From assembly GCF_028609865.1 (NCBI RefSeq), contig NZ_CP063194.1:1364001-1428000 (forward strand): 64,000 bases of DNA, read 5' to 3'. Position numbers and translations under genes: made by a program. The stretch is from Corynebacterium jeddahense. GTDB taxonomy: Bacteria; Actinomycetota; Actinomycetes; Mycobacteriales; Mycobacteriaceae. Every line of letters starts with the position of its first letter. Position 1 is the first letter of the stretch. Of this stretch, positions 41,503 through 51,378 are shown piece after piece. The notes beneath the pieces were generated by a model, which saw nothing but the letters and a program-made list of their open reading frames with translations, was not told where the DNA came from and did no database searches.

Positions 41503-42684
41503 TTAGTTTTCGTTGCGCTCGAGCTCGCCGGCGACGCGGGCGATGAGCTCGTCGCGGACCGACTCGACGGGGATCTGGTTGAGGACCTCGTTGAAGAAGC
41601 CGCGGATGATCAGGCGGGTGGCGTCTTCCTCGCGGATGCCGCGGGAGCGCAGGTAGAACAACTGCTCGTCGTCGAAGCGGCCGACGGTGGCGGCGTGGCC
41701 TGCGCCGGCGATCTCGCCCGTCTCGATCTCCAGGTTCGGGATCGCGTCGGCGCGCGCGCCGTCGGTGAGCACGAGGTTGCGGTTCGTCTCGTAGGTGTCG
41801 GTGCCGGTCGCCTCGGCGCGGATGAGCACGTCGCCCACCCAGCAGGTGCGCGCCTCCGGCAGCGGGGAGGACTTGTCGCCCTGCAGCGCGCCCTTGTACA
41901 GCACGTTGGAGCGGCAGTTTGGCACCTTGTGGTCGACGAGCAGGCGGTTCTCGATGTACTGGCCGGCGTCGGCGAAGTACACGCCGGTCAGCTCGACGTC
42001 GCCGCCCGGCGCCTCGAACGCGACGCGCGGGGTGATGCGCACGACCTCGCCGCCGAACGTGGCCACGTGGTGGCGCAGGGTCGCATCGCGCTTCACGACG
42101 ATCGACTGCTGCCCCACGTGCACCGCGTCGGTGTTCCAGTCGGCGTCGACGACGGCGTTGACGCGGGATCCCTCGCCGATGACCCAGTTGATGTTGTCGG
42201 CGTGGGTGCCGGAGCCCGCGTAGCGCACCACGACGGTCGCCGTCGAGTTCGCGCCCGTCTGGATCATGACGGTGCCGAACGTGGTCGCGTCGAGCCCGGC
42301 GCCGGTGACGGTGACGGTCACCGGCTCAGTCAGCTCCGCGCGGTCGGGCACCGTGATGAGGGTCGCCGATTCGGACGATGTCCAAGCCTGGGCCGCGATG
42401 CGGTCGACGGGGGCACCGGCGGCGGTGACGCGATCGTCGTCAAGCGAGACCTGCTCGACGGTCACCTCGGACGGGCCCTCGACCGCGATCTGGGCGGGAG
42501 CCTGCGCGGCGAACGTGCCGTTGTGCAGGCCACGCAGGCGGCGCAGGGAGACGAAGCGCCACACCTCGTCGCGGCCGCCCGGGACCTCGAAGTCCTCCAC
42601 GTCGAAGGAGGTGAACAGGTCGCCCTTGTTGTTGTGCGTCGTGGCGTTGCGAACTACGTTCGCAACGGTTTGCTGGTCGGACAT
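41503..42684 (-). CDS. sufD: Fe-S assembly protein SufD
   Basis: A 393-residue SufB/SufD-fold beta-helix protein of the scaffold complex. The C-terminal segment AGHAATVGRFDDEQLFYLRSRGI is characteristic and parallels the same region in SufB. It starts directly after the sufB stop codon (no gap). Confidence 0.95.
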   Translation of the reverse strand: MSDQQTVANVVRNATTHNNKGDLFTSFDVEDFEVPGGRDEVWRFVSLRRLRGLHNGTFAAQAPAQIAVEGPSEVTVEQVSLDDDRVTAAGAPVDRIAAQAWTSSESATLITVPDRAELTEPVTVTVTGAGLDATTFGTVMIQTGANSTATVVVRYAGSGTHADNINWVIGEGSRVNAVVDADWNTDAVHVGQQSIVVKRDATLRHHVATFGGEVVRITPRVAFEAPGGDVELTGVYFADAGQYIENRLLVDHKVPNCRSNVLYKGALQGDKSSPLPEARTCWVGDVLIRAEATGTDTYETNRNLVLTDGARADAIPNLEIETGEIAGAGHAATVGRFDDEQLFYLRSRGIREEDATRLIIRGFFNEVLNQIPVESVRDELIARVAGELERNEN

Positions 42685-44130
42685 TTAGCCCACCGATCCT
42701 TCCATTTGCAGCTCGATGAGGCGGTTGAGTTCGAGGGCGTACTCCATCGGCAGCTCCTTGGCGATCGGCTCGACGAAGCCGCGCACGATCATCGCCATGG
42801 CCTCCTCCTCGGGGATGCCGCGGGACATGAGGTAGAACAGCTGGTCCTCGGAGACCTTGGACACCTTCGCCTCGTGGCCGAGCGTGACCCGGTCGTTGCG
42901 GATGTCGTTGTAGGGGTACGTGTCGGAGCGCGAGATGTCGTCGACGAGCAGCGCGTCGCACTCGACGTTGGAGACGGAGTGGTGCGCGTTAGCGTTGACC
43001 TGCACCAGTCCGCGGTAGGCGGCGCGGCCGCCGCCGCGAGCCACCGACTTGGACACGATGGACGAGGAGGTGTGCGGCGCCATGTGCGTCATCTTCGCGC
43101 CGGTGTCCTGGAACTGGCCCTCGCCAGCGAACGCGACCGAGAGCACCTCGCCGCGGGCGTGCTCGCCGGTCATCCACACGGCCGGGTACTTCATGGTCAC
43201 CTTCGAGCCGATGTTGCCGTCGACCCACTCCATGGTCGCGCCCTCCTCGGCCTTGGCGCGCTTGGTCACCAGGTTGTAGACGTTGCCCGACCAGTTCTGG
43301 ATGGTGGTGTAGCGGCAGCGCCCGCCCTTCTTCACGATGATCTCCACCACCGCGGAGTGCAGCGAGTCCGACTTGTAGATCGGGGCGGTGCAGCCCTCGA
43401 CGTAGTGCACGTACGCGTCCTCGTCCACGATGATGAGGGTGCGCTCGAACTGGCCCATGTTCTCCGTGTTGATGCGGAAGTACGCCTGCAGCGGGATGTC
43501 CACGTGGACCCCCGGCGGGACGTAGATGAAGGACCCACCCGACCACACGGCGGTGTTGAGCGCCGAGAACTTGTTGTCGCCGGCCGGGATCACTGAGCCG
43601 AAGTACTCCTTGAACAGGTCCTCGTGCTCGCGCAGGGCGGTGTCGGTGTCGACGAAGATGACGCCCTTTTCCTCGAGGTCCTCGCGAATCTGGTGGTAGA
43701 CCACCTCGGACTCGTACTGCGCCGCGACGCCGGCGACGAGGCGCTGCTTCTCCGCCTCGGGGATGCCCAGCTTGTCGTAGGTGTTCTTGATGTCCTCCGG
43801 CAGGTCGTCCCAGCTCGCCGCCTGCTGCTCGGTGGAGCGCACGTAGTACTTGATGTTGTCGAAGTCGATGTCGGAGAGATCCGCACCCCACGTCGGCATG
43901 GGCTTCTTGTCGAAGATCTCGAGGGCCTTGAGACGCTGGTGGAGCATCCACTCCGGCTCCCCCTTGATGCGGGAGATGTCGCGCACCACGTCCTCGTTCA
44001 GGCCGCGGCGCGCGGAGGCGCCGGCGACGTCGGAGTCGTGCCAGCCGTAGTTGTAGGCGCCGATGGACTCGATGATTTCGTCGTCGTTCATCGGCTTTTC
44101 AAGGCCTGGCGTGGGCTTCACTTCAGTCAT
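42685..44130 (-). CDS. sufB: Fe-S cluster scaffold SufB
   Basis: A 481-residue scaffold subunit on which clusters are built. Typical blocks: [42 protein letters not shown] (cysteine ligand), and [21 protein letters not shown] near the C terminus. The ATG at 44130 overlaps the stop of sufR by 8 nt (ATGACTGA), so translation is probably coupled to the regulator. The reading frame is open further upstream but that part is the wrong frame of sufR. Confidence 0.96.
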   Translation of the reverse strand: MTEVKPTPGLEKPMNDDEIIESIGAYNYGWHDSDVAGASARRGLNEDVVRDISRIKGEPEWMLHQRLKALEIFDKKPMPTWGADLSDIDFDNIKYYVRSTEQQAASWDDLPEDIKNTYDKLGIPEAEKQRLVAGVAAQYESEVVYHQIREDLEEKGVIFVDTDTALREHEDLFKEYFGSVIPAGDNKFSALNTAVWSGGSFIYVPPGVHVDIPLQAYFRINTENMGQFERTLIIVDEDAYVHYVEGCTAPIYKSDSLHSAVVEIIVKKGGRCRYTTIQNWSGNVYNLVTKRAKAEEGATMEWVDGNIGSKVTMKYPAVWMTGEHARGEVLSVAFAGEGQFQDTGAKMTHMAPHTSSSIVSKSVARGGGRAAYRGLVQVNANAHHSVSNVECDALLVDDISRSDTYPYNDIRNDRVTLGHEAKVSKVSEDQLFYLMSRGIPEEEAMAMIVRGFVEPIAKELPMEYALELNRLIELQMEGSVG

Positions 44131-44866
44131 TGTCAGCCGCTCCTTTCGTGTGAGTTCTCGCCGCAGCGGCGAGTGGGATGTTGGTTGTGCAGACGCCGTG
44201 CCCGTCCGAGATGAGGGCGAGCGGTTGCACATGCGTATCGACGAGCTTCGCCAGCACCTCGTGCTCCGCCTCGCAGAACTCGGGGTAGGCTGCCGCGACC
44301 GCGGAGACCGGGCAGTGGTGCTGGCAGATCTGGATGCCGGCGGCCGTGCGCCTGAGGCTGGGCACGTACCCGTGCGCCTCGAGCGCGGCGGCGACGCGGC
44401 GCACCGCAGCCTCGGATGGGCCGGTGGCCTCGGAAGGCACCGTCGCCTCGTCCCGGGAAACGGGCTCGACCCCGGCGAAGATCCGCTCCGCCCGGGCCTG
44501 CGCGAAGCGGCGCACCGCGTCCTCGCCCCCGAGCTCGGCGATGAGGTCGACGGCCTCGACCGCGAGCGCGTCGTAGTCCGACCCGAACTGCGCCCGCCCC
44601 GCGGCGGTGAGCCGGAAGTGCTTCGCCGGCCGGCCCCGGCCCTGCTCCTCCCCGGCGACCGCGCGGGGCGCGCAGGTCTCGGCGAGGCCGTCCTCGACGA
44701 GCCTGTCCAGGTGGCGGCGCACCCCCGCGGTGGAGAGGCCGAGCTCGTCCGCCACGTCGGCCGCCGCGACCGGGGCACGTTTCAGCAGCACCGACATCAC
44801 CTGCGAGCGGGTCTCCCCGCCGCCGCGGGAGGGAGACGCCGCCGGCTGCGTTGGTGTGAGCACCAC
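44123..44866 (-). CDS. sufR: Fe-S-sensing repressor SufR
   Basis: A 247-residue winged-helix regulator that represses the suf operon when its Fe-S cluster is present. [32 protein letters not shown] (about residues 33-61, landmarks only). Cluster ligands: cysteines in [10 protein letters not shown] and EFCEAEHEV, with a further Cys in HGVCTTNIP. The GTG at 44866 has AAAGGGG 6-8 nt upstream; longer starts would add 27 residues running through the operator region. First gene of a sufR-B-D-C-S-U-T operon, with an SufR-type operator about 45-60 nt upstream. Confidence 0.93.
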   Translation of the reverse strand: MVLTPTQPAASPSRGGGETRSQVMSVLLKRAPVAAADVADELGLSTAGVRRHLDRLVEDGLAETCAPRAVAGEEQGRGRPAKHFRLTAAGRAQFGSDYDALAVEAVDLIAELGGEDAVRRFAQARAERIFAGVEPVSRDEATVPSEATGPSEAAVRRVAAALEAHGYVPSLRRTAAGIQICQHHCPVSAVAAAYPEFCEAEHEVLAKLVDTHVQPLALISDGHGVCTTNIPLAAAARTHTKGAADND

Positions 44867-44910
44867 GGTGACACCCCTTTCGCTTCGTTCGTGCTTGGGC
44901 AGCTGCCTTT

Positions 44911-44925
44911 TCACAACACTAGTGT
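44911..44925 (-). promoter_or_regulatory. SufR operator (ACACT-N5-TGTGA)
   Basis: On the minus strand the sequence is ACACT-AGTGT-TGTGA, an exact match to the inverted repeat reported for Mycobacterium tuberculosis SufR. Its first ten bases are also a perfect palindrome (ACACTAGTGT). Confidence 0.75.
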
Positions 44926-44926
44926 G

Positions 44927-44941
44927 CCGAAAATATTTCGG
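44927..44941. promoter_or_regulatory. Second dyad in the sufR promoter region
   Basis: CCGAAA-ATA-TTTCGG, a perfect inverted repeat with 6-bp arms, one base beyond the SufR operator. The regulator that would bind it is unknown. Confidence 0.55.
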
Positions 44942-44991
44942 CAGCACCGGGGCGCGCGTTCGCCGGCGCCGGCCCCTTAGAATGTCGAGCC

Positions 44992-46647
44992 GTGACCACC
45001 CCGCCCGCCAGCCGCCGCCCGCGCACCTCCGTCGCCGGGGAGCTGCCCCGCATGGGCCACCCCGGCTCGCGCTCGGCGCAGCTGCACGTCAGCGGCCGCA
45101 CCGCCACGCTCGCGGGCCCGCCGCGGGAGCGGGCGCGCTTCCAGGCGCTGCGGCTCCTCGGGCTCGTCGGCACGATGCTCATCGCCCTCGGCGCGGTCGG
45201 GGGCGGGGCGCTGCCGGTCGTGGAAAACCCATGGTTCCGCGGCCCGCTCGGCGCGCTCATGAGCCCGATGATGCTCGCCTCGAGCTCGCTCGTCCTCGTC
45301 GGCACCGGTTGCCTCGTCGCCGCGTGGCTGTGCATGGCTCCCTTCGTCGGGGCGTCCGCGGGGCCGCCGCGTATCGACGCCCCAGTGGTCCTGCGCACCT
45401 TCATCGCCTGGGTCCTGCCGCTCATGGCCACCGCTCCCCTGTTCACCCAGGACATCTACTCGTACCTCGCGAACGGCTCGATCGTGCGCCAGGGGCTCGA
45501 CCCCTATTCGGCGGGCCCCGTCGAGCTGCTCGGCGTCGACCACCACCTCGCCCGCTCCGTGCCCTTCATCTGGGCGCACTCGCCGAGCCCGTACGGCCCG
45601 GTGGCGCTCGGGATCGCCGGCGCGATCTCCTCGCTCACCGGCGACTCCATCTTCTGGGGCGTGCTCGACCACCGCGTGGTCTCTGTCGCCGGGATCCTCG
45701 CGGCGGCCTGGGGCATCGCGGCGCTGGCGCGACGCTGTGGCGTGGCGGTGCCGGCGGCGCTGTGGCTCGGGGTGCTCAACCCGCTCACCGTTCTCCACCT
45801 CGTCGGCGGCATCCACAACGAGGCCGTCATGATGGGCTTCGTCCTCGTCGGTTTCGAGGTGGGGCTGCGCGGCATCGACGCCCTCCCCCGCACTCGCGGG
45901 TGGGTGCTCGTGGCGGCCTCGGGCGTCCTGCTCAGCTGCGCGGGGCTAGTGAAGGTGAGTGGGTTCGTCGGGCTCGGGTTCACCGGCATGGCGCTCGCGC
46001 GGGCGCTGCGCATCGACGGCCGGCTGCGCGGCCCCGCCGCGCTCGGCGCCGCGGCGGCGGTGCAGGCCGCGGCGCTGCTTGCCACCTCGGTGGCGGTCTC
46101 GCTCGGGACCGGCATCGGCTTCGGGTGGGTCACGGGGCAGGGCGGAGCTGCGTCGATACGCAGCTGGCTCTCGCTCACCACCGACATCGGCGTGGCCAGC
46201 GGCGCGCTCGGCATGCTGCTCGGGCTCGGCGACCACACCGGCGCGATGCTCACCGTGACGCGCTCGGCGGGGCTCGCCGTGGCGGCCGCGTTCATGGCGC
46301 GCATGCTGTGGGCGACGTACCGGGGCGCGATCCACCCGGTCGGCGGGCTCGGGGTGGCCACGCTCGTGCTCGTCGTCCTCTTCCCCGTCGTGCACCCGTG
46401 GTACCCGCTCTGGGCGATCCTGCCGATGGCGGCGTGGGCGAACCGGCTCTTCTTCCGCGCCTCGGTCGCCGGCTACAGCGCCCTGGTAAGCTTCCTCGTC
46501 CTGCCGCGCGGGCTGCGGCTGCAGCCGCCTGCGATCGCGACGATCTACGGCTGCGCCATCGTCGGGTTCGCGCTGCTCGTCGCGTGTGTCTGGCTCGTCT
46601 TTCGGGTCCGCGGCCGGGCCAGGTCTACACTCAAGGTCCATGAGTGA
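44992..46647 (+). CDS. mptB: Alpha-1,6-mannopyranosyltransferase (MptB-type)
   Basis: A 551-residue polytopic membrane glycosyltransferase (GT-C fold) that uses polyprenyl-phospho-mannose to elongate the mannan core of lipomannan/lipoarabinomannan. A cytoplasmic basic N terminus precedes about twelve hydrophobic helices. The first periplasmic loop holds QDIYSYLANGSIVRQGLDPY (with the conserved Asp) and later VPFIWAHSPSPYGPV, typical of this family. The GTG is 8 nt after a TAGAAT element. The stop overlaps the ABC ATPase start (ATGAGTGA). Named by family resemblance and corynebacterial context near suf and ctaA. Confidence 0.85.
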   Translation: MTTPPASRRPRTSVAGELPRMGHPGSRSAQLHVSGRTATLAGPPRERARFQALRLLGLVGTMLIALGAVGGGALPVVENPWFRGPLGALMSPMMLASSSLVLVGTGCLVAAWLCMAPFVGASAGPPRIDAPVVLRTFIAWVLPLMATAPLFTQDIYSYLANGSIVRQGLDPYSAGPVELLGVDHHLARSVPFIWAHSPSPYGPVALGIAGAISSLTGDSIFWGVLDHRVVSVAGILAAAWGIAALARRCGVAVPAALWLGVLNPLTVLHLVGGIHNEAVMMGFVLVGFEVGLRGIDALPRTRGWVLVAASGVLLSCAGLVKVSGFVGLGFTGMALARALRIDGRLRGPAALGAAAAVQAAALLATSVAVSLGTGIGFGWVTGQGGAASIRSWLSLTTDIGVASGALGMLLGLGDHTGAMLTVTRSAGLAVAAAFMARMLWATYRGAIHPVGGLGVATLVLVVLFPVVHPWYPLWAILPMAAWANRLFFRASVAGYSALVSFLVLPRGLRLQPPAIATIYGCAIVGFALLVACVWLVFRVRGRARSTLKVHE

Positions 46648-47566
46648 CAGCGCCCTCGTCGTCGACAACGTGGTGAAGCGTTTCGGCGACAAAACGGCGG
46701 TCGACGGGCTCTCCTTCAGCGCGCGGCGCGGGCAGCTGCTCGCGTTGCTGGGCCCGAACGGCGCCGGCAAGACCACCACCATCGAGATGTGCGAGGGCTT
46801 CACGCAGCCCACCTCGGGGCGCATCGAGGTGCTCGGCATCGACCCCGTGGCCCACCCGCAGCAGGTGCGCGACCGCATCGGCATCATGCTGCAGGGCGGC
46901 GGCTCCTACGCCGGCCTCTCGGTCAGGGAGATGCTCAAGCTCGCGGCGAGCTACAACCGCAACCCCCACGACCCAGCGTGGCTCATGCGGCTGCTCGGGC
47001 TCGAGGGTGTCGCGGGCACGACGTACCGCCGGCTCTCCGGCGGCCAGCAGCAGCGCCTCTCACTCGCGCTCGCGATGATCGGCCGGCCCGAGCTCATCTT
47101 TCTCGACGAGCCGACGGCCGGCATGGACGCCCAGTCCCGCCTCGCGGTGTGGGACATTATCTCGGCGATGAAGCGCGACGGGGTGACCGTCGTGCTCACC
47201 ACGCACCTCATGGACGAGGCGGAGACCCTCGCCGACGACGTGGTCATCATCGACCACGGCAGCGTCGTCGCCCACGGCACACCCGCGGATCTGACGAGCC
47301 ACGAGGAGTTTCCCGTCATCGCGGTGGAGACCGCGGAAGAGCTCGACCTGCGCCCGCTCAACGCGGAGCTTTCGCCCCTCGGGCTCACCGCGGAGACCGT
47401 CCGCCCGCACAGCTACCGGGTGCGCGGCAACGGGTCGCCGGAGGTCGTCGAGAAGCTGGCGAGCGTGGCGGCGCGGCAGGGCGTGCTCATCCGGGAGCTG
47501 TCGGTGTCGCACCGCAACCTCGAGGACGTGTTCCTCGACATCACGGGAAAGGAGCTGAGGAGCTAA
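46640..47566 (+). CDS. ABC transporter ATP-binding protein (DRA/ABC-2 type)
   Basis: A 308-residue ATPase of an ABC-2 exporter: Walker A GPNGAGKTT (about residues 37-45), signature LSGGQQQRLSLALAM, Walker B LIFLDEPTAGMD and a C-terminal extension (about 215-308) common in drug-resistance-type ATPases. The ATG overlaps the end of mptB by 8 nt, and its stop overlaps the permease start by 1 nt, so three genes are coupled. Substrate unknown; the position may hint at a cell-envelope glycolipid or drug. Confidence 0.93.
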   Translation: MSDSALVVDNVVKRFGDKTAVDGLSFSARRGQLLALLGPNGAGKTTTIEMCEGFTQPTSGRIEVLGIDPVAHPQQVRDRIGIMLQGGGSYAGLSVREMLKLAASYNRNPHDPAWLMRLLGLEGVAGTTYRRLSGGQQQRLSLALAMIGRPELIFLDEPTAGMDAQSRLAVWDIISAMKRDGVTVVLTTHLMDEAETLADDVVIIDHGSVVAHGTPADLTSHEEFPVIAVETAEELDLRPLNAELSPLGLTAETVRPHSYRVRGNGSPEVVEKLASVAARQGVLIRELSVSHRNLEDVFLDITGKELRS

Positions 47567-48339
47567 TGGAAACTAAGGACGTGTTGCAGCCCGGCGTGTT
47601 CGCCCCCGCCCCGCAGCGGGCCTCGTTCGCCGCGATGGCGACGGCGCAGGGCCGCGTCGAGGCGAAGCTCATCCTCAGCCACGGCGAGCAGCTGCTGGTC
47701 AACCTGGTCATCCCCGCGGCGATCCTGTTCGCCGCGCACTTCGCGCCGATCCTCGGCGACAACACCGACTTCAACCTGCTCGTGCCCATGGTCTTCGCCA
47801 TCGCCGCGACCGGCGCCGGCTTCACCGGCCAGGCGATCGCGGTCGCGTTCGACCGCCGCTACGGGGCCCTTAAGCGCACCGGCGCCTCCGGCGTGCCGGC
47901 GTGGACGATCATCGTGGGCAAAATCCTCGGCGTGCTCGCGATGGTGGTGGTGCAGATCGTCGTCCTCGGCGCCATCGCGCTCGCGCTCGGGTGGCACGTC
48001 TCCGTGGGCGGGGCACTGTTCGGCCTGGTCACCCTCCTCTTCGGCGTGTCCGCGTTCACCGCGATGGGCCTGCTCATGGGCGGGACGCTGAGCTCGGAGA
48101 TGGTCCTCGCGCTCGCGAACCTCATCTGGCTCGTGCTCATGGGCATCCTCGGCTGGGTGGGCTACGCCGGCGACATCGCCGACGCCGGGTGGTGGAACGC
48201 GGTGCCCACCGTCGCGCTCGCCGGGGCCCTCGACCAGGCGCTGCAGCTGCACGTGAACTGGCCGGCGTGGGCCTCGCTCGCGGCGTGGGCCGTGGTCTCC
48301 ATCACCGCAGCCGTGCGCCTGTTCCGGTTCGACGGCTAG
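47566..48339 (+). CDS. ABC-2 type transporter permease
   Basis: A 257-residue integral membrane protein with six predicted helices. It pairs with the preceding ATPase, sharing a TAATG stop/start. Before the first helix there is an amphipathic stretch (FAAMATAQGRVEAKLILSHGEQ), typical of ABC-2 permeases. The next gene (ctaA) begins 45 nt downstream. Confidence 0.9.
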   Translation: METKDVLQPGVFAPAPQRASFAAMATAQGRVEAKLILSHGEQLLVNLVIPAAILFAAHFAPILGDNTDFNLLVPMVFAIAATGAGFTGQAIAVAFDRRYGALKRTGASGVPAWTIIVGKILGVLAMVVVQIVVLGAIALALGWHVSVGGALFGLVTLLFGVSAFTAMGLLMGGTLSSEMVLALANLIWLVLMGILGWVGYAGDIADAGWWNAVPTVALAGALDQALQLHVNWPAWASLAAWAVVSITAAVRLFRFDG

Positions 48340-48384
48340 GGGCGATACACTGCACCAGAACATCGTCCGAAAGTTGGAGACATT

Positions 48385-49347
48385 GTGAGCACCACCACCG
48401 CCGACCACCCCGCAACCGGCCGCGGCGCCGCCTGGAAAGAGGCGTGGCGCGACCCGTCGCTGCACATGCAGCGCACCCTCGCCATGGTGCTACTGCTGTG
48501 CCAGGGCGGGATCACCGTGACCGGCTCGCTCGTGCGCGTCACCGGCTCCGGGCTCGGCTGCAACACGTGGCCGCTGTGCCACGAGGGCTCCCTCGTCCCG
48601 GTGGAGGGCGCCGCGCCGTGGGTCCACCAGACCATCGAGTTCGGCAACCGGCTGCTCACCTTCGTCGTCGGCGTCGCCGCAATTCTCGTGCTCGTCGCCG
48701 TGTACCGCGCCGGGCGCCGCCGCGACATCAAGGCGCTCGCCTGGATCTCGCTCGGCGGCGTCGTGCTGCAGGCCGTCCTCGGCGGCATCTCGGTGCTCCT
48801 CGACCTGCGCTGGTGGTCCGTCGCCGTGCACTTCCTGCCCTCGATGGTCCTTGTCTGGGTCGCCGCGATGCTCTACATGCGCCTCGCCGAGCCCGACGGC
48901 GCCGCGCCGACGCGCCGCTACCCCGCCCGCGCCCAGCACTGGACCGTCATCGCCGCCGTCGCGCTGTGCTGCGTGCTCGTCACCGGCACGATGGTCACCG
49001 GCTCCGGCCCGCACTCGGGCGACTCGGGCGTCGGTATGGACGGCCGCCTCAACCTGGACACGAAGGTGCTCGCCTACGTCCACGCGGTGTGCATGTACCT
49101 CTACCTCATCTCCACGCTCATCACCGCGGTGCTCCTCCACCGCACCGGCGCGCCCGAGGACGCGCGGCGCACGTCCTGGATCCTCGTCGGCCTCATCCTC
49201 GTGCAGTGGGCCATCGGCGTGACGCAGTTCCGCCTCGGCGTGCCCCGCTGGACCATCCCGGCGCACATCGCGATGTCGTCCACGGTCGTCGCCTTCTCCG
49301 CCTTCCTCTTCTCGCACGCGAAGCGCAGGTTGCCTACGCTCGTGTGA
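48385..49347 (+). CDS. ctaA: Heme A synthase
   Basis: A 320-residue membrane enzyme with eight predicted helices that oxidises heme O to heme A for cytochrome aa3 oxidase. Conserved heme-ligand histidines occur in the QTIEFGNRLLT region (here HQTIEFGNRL), in VHFLPSM and in the C-terminal half (VHAVCMYLYL, IPAHIAM). A pair CNTWPLCHEG may form the loop disulfide. GTG start with TTGGAGA upstream; a TACACT sequence at 48346-48351 could be the -10. Confidence 0.94.
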   Translation: MSTTTADHPATGRGAAWKEAWRDPSLHMQRTLAMVLLLCQGGITVTGSLVRVTGSGLGCNTWPLCHEGSLVPVEGAAPWVHQTIEFGNRLLTFVVGVAAILVLVAVYRAGRRRDIKALAWISLGGVVLQAVLGGISVLLDLRWWSVAVHFLPSMVLVWVAAMLYMRLAEPDGAAPTRRYPARAQHWTVIAAVALCCVLVTGTMVTGSGPHSGDSGVGMDGRLNLDTKVLAYVHAVCMYLYLISTLITAVLLHRTGAPEDARRTSWILVGLILVQWAIGVTQFRLGVPRWTIPAHIAMSSTVVAFSAFLFSHAKRRLPTLV

Positions 49348-49348
49348 C

Positions 49349-50308
49349 ATGAAAGCGATCCTCGTTTCCCGCCACGGCGGCCCCGAAGTCCTCGAGTACA
49401 CCGACGTCGACGCCCCGGTGCCGGGCGAGGGGCAGTTGCTTGTCGACGTCAGCTTCGCCGGCGTCAACTTCATCGACACCTACTTCCGCTCCGGGACCTA
49501 CCCGTCCGAACCGCCCTACATCCCCGGCACGGAGGGGTGCGGCCGAGTCGTCGACGACCCGCGCGGCGAGATCGCGCCCGGCACCCTCGTCGCGTGGCAC
49601 GACGCCCCCGGCTCTTACGCGGAGCAGGTGGCGGTGGACCGCAACCGGCTCGTCGCGGTGCCGGAGGGCGTCGCGCCCGAGGTGGCGGCCTCGATGCTGC
49701 TGCAGGGCATGACGTCGCACTACCTCCTCCACGGCGTGCGCGAGACGGCCCCCGGGGACACGATGGTGGTCACCGCGGGCGCCGGCGGCGTCGGCCTCAT
49801 CCTCACCCAAATGGCCGCCGCGGAGGAGGCGACGGTCTACTCGGTCGTCTCCACCGACGAGAAGGAGCGGCTCGCCTACGAGGCGGGCGCGGCGAAGGTG
49901 TTCCGCTACGGCCCGTCCCTCGCCGAGGAGATCAAGGCGGAAAACGGCGGGCGCGGCGTCGACGTGGTCTACGACGGCGTGGGCAAGGACACGTTCGAGA
50001 TGTGCCTCGACGTCGCCCGCCCGCGCGGGCTCGTCTGCTCGTTCGGCTCGGCCTCGGGCGACGTGGAGCCGTTCAAGATCCAGGAGCTCAAGTCCCACGG
50101 CGCGCTCTTTCTCACGCGCCCCTCGCTCGCCCACTACGTGGCCACCGATGACGAGTTCCTCATGCGCGCCCAGGCCGTCACCCGCGCCGTCGAGGACGGC
50201 ACGGTGAAGATCCGGGTCAACCCGCCCTACGAGCTAAAAAACGCCCGCCAGGCCCACGAGGACCTGCAGGCGCGTAGAACCACCGGCTCGGTGGTGCTGG
50301 CAGTTTAG
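49349..50308 (+). CDS. NADPH:quinone oxidoreductase (QOR, zinc-free MDR family)
   Basis: A 319-residue medium-chain dehydrogenase/reductase without zinc ligands. Nucleotide-binding [13 protein letters not shown] (about residues 148-160) and the quinone-reductase signature around [15 protein letters not shown] are present. It starts one base after the ctaA stop, so it is co-transcribed; its stop overlaps ctaB's by 4 nt. A role in quinone or aldehyde detoxification is assumed from the family. Confidence 0.92.
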   Translation: MKAILVSRHGGPEVLEYTDVDAPVPGEGQLLVDVSFAGVNFIDTYFRSGTYPSEPPYIPGTEGCGRVVDDPRGEIAPGTLVAWHDAPGSYAEQVAVDRNRLVAVPEGVAPEVAASMLLQGMTSHYLLHGVRETAPGDTMVVTAGAGGVGLILTQMAAAEEATVYSVVSTDEKERLAYEAGAAKVFRYGPSLAEEIKAENGGRGVDVVYDGVGKDTFEMCLDVARPRGLVCSFGSASGDVEPFKIQELKSHGALFLTRPSLAHYVATDDEFLMRAQAVTRAVEDGTVKIRVNPPYELKNARQAHEDLQARRTTGSVVLAV

Positions 50309-51222
50309 AAGAGCAGCTCGCCGACCGTCTGCCAGCCGAGCACGGCGTCGAAGGAGAGGCCGAGGAAGAGCGCCGCGAGGTAGTTGTTCGAGAGGATGAA
50401 CAGCTTGAGCGGCTTGACGTTCTCGCCGCGAACGATGCCTTGGTGCAGGCGGGTGGCCATGACGAGGAACCAGATGCCCGAGGCGAGGGCGACCACGGGG
50501 TAGATCCAGGACGCCGCCGGCACGAGCAGCAGCGAGACGGCCACGGTGAGCCAGGAGTAGATGACGATCTGGCGGCTCGTCTCCTGCGCCGAGGCCACGA
50601 CCGGCAGCATCGGCACCTCGGCGCGCGCGTAGTCGTCCTTGTACTTCATGGCCAGCGCCCAGGTGTGCGGCGGCGTCCAGAAGAAGATGATCATGAACAT
50701 CACGACGGCCTGCCACCAGTTGTCCGGCGAGCCGTCGTGGACGTTGTCCCTGATCACGGCCCAGCCGACGAGCACCGGCATGCAGCCCGCGGCGCCGCCC
50801 CAGATGACGTTTTGCCAGGTGCGGCGCTTCAGCCACTTCGTGTACACGAAGATGTAGAAGAAGTTCGTGAGCACGATGAAAAACGCCGCGAGCCAGGAGT
50901 GGCACAGCAGCCCGAGCCACAGCACGCTGAGCACGAGCATGACCCACGCGAACACCGCCGCCTTCTCCTTGGTCACGGTGTGGCGCACGAGGGGGCGGGC
51001 GCGGGTGCGGCCCATCTTCTGGTCGATGTCGTAGTCGGCGACCATGTTGAAGGTGTTCGCCGCCGCGGCGCCCATCCAGCCGCCGAGCAGCGTGCCCAGC
51101 ACGAGCCAGGGGTGTACCTCGCCGCGATCCGCCTGCAGCATCGCGGGGATCGCGGCGACCAAGAGAAGTTCAATGACCCTCGGCTTCGTCAACGCGAAAT
51201 ATGCCTTGATGGTCTCCAACAA
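50305..51222 (-). CDS. ctaB: Protoheme IX farnesyltransferase (heme O synthase)
   Basis: A 305-residue UbiA-family prenyltransferase that adds farnesyl to heme B; product heme O goes to CtaA. The Asp-rich motif [20 protein letters not shown] (about residues 63-82) is typical, and about nine helices follow. The start is uncertain: TTG at 51222 or 51219 has AAAGGAG 4-7 nt upstream; an ATG at 51261 would add 13 polar residues and no ribosome site. It is divergent from tkt. Confidence 0.93.
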   Translation of the reverse strand: MLETIKAYFALTKPRVIELLLVAAIPAMLQADRGEVHPWLVLGTLLGGWMGAAAANTFNMVADYDIDQKMGRTRARPLVRHTVTKEKAAVFAWVMLVLSVLWLGLLCHSWLAAFFIVLTNFFYIFVYTKWLKRRTWQNVIWGGAAGCMPVLVGWAVIRDNVHDGSPDNWWQAVVMFMIIFFWTPPHTWALAMKYKDDYARAEVPMLPVVASAQETSRQIVIYSWLTVAVSLLLVPAASWIYPVVALASGIWFLVMATRLHQGIVRGENVKPLKLFILSNNYLAALFLGLSFDAVLGWQTVGELLF

Positions 51223-51378
51223 CTTTCTCCTTTGCGGTCCGCACGTAGCGCGGGCAATCATACCTTCGGACGATGGTAGACCCTCGCGGCGCAACGCCAC
51301 GAATCGTGGGCGCGCAGTGTCCCGGAGGCGTCGATACGCACTATGCTCTTCTCCGACCACAACGAAAGCGAGGACCCC

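Noticed and set aside
44131-44778. N-terminal extension of sufB
   Set aside because: The frame is open but lies wholly within sufR in another frame; SufB homology begins at ATG 44130.
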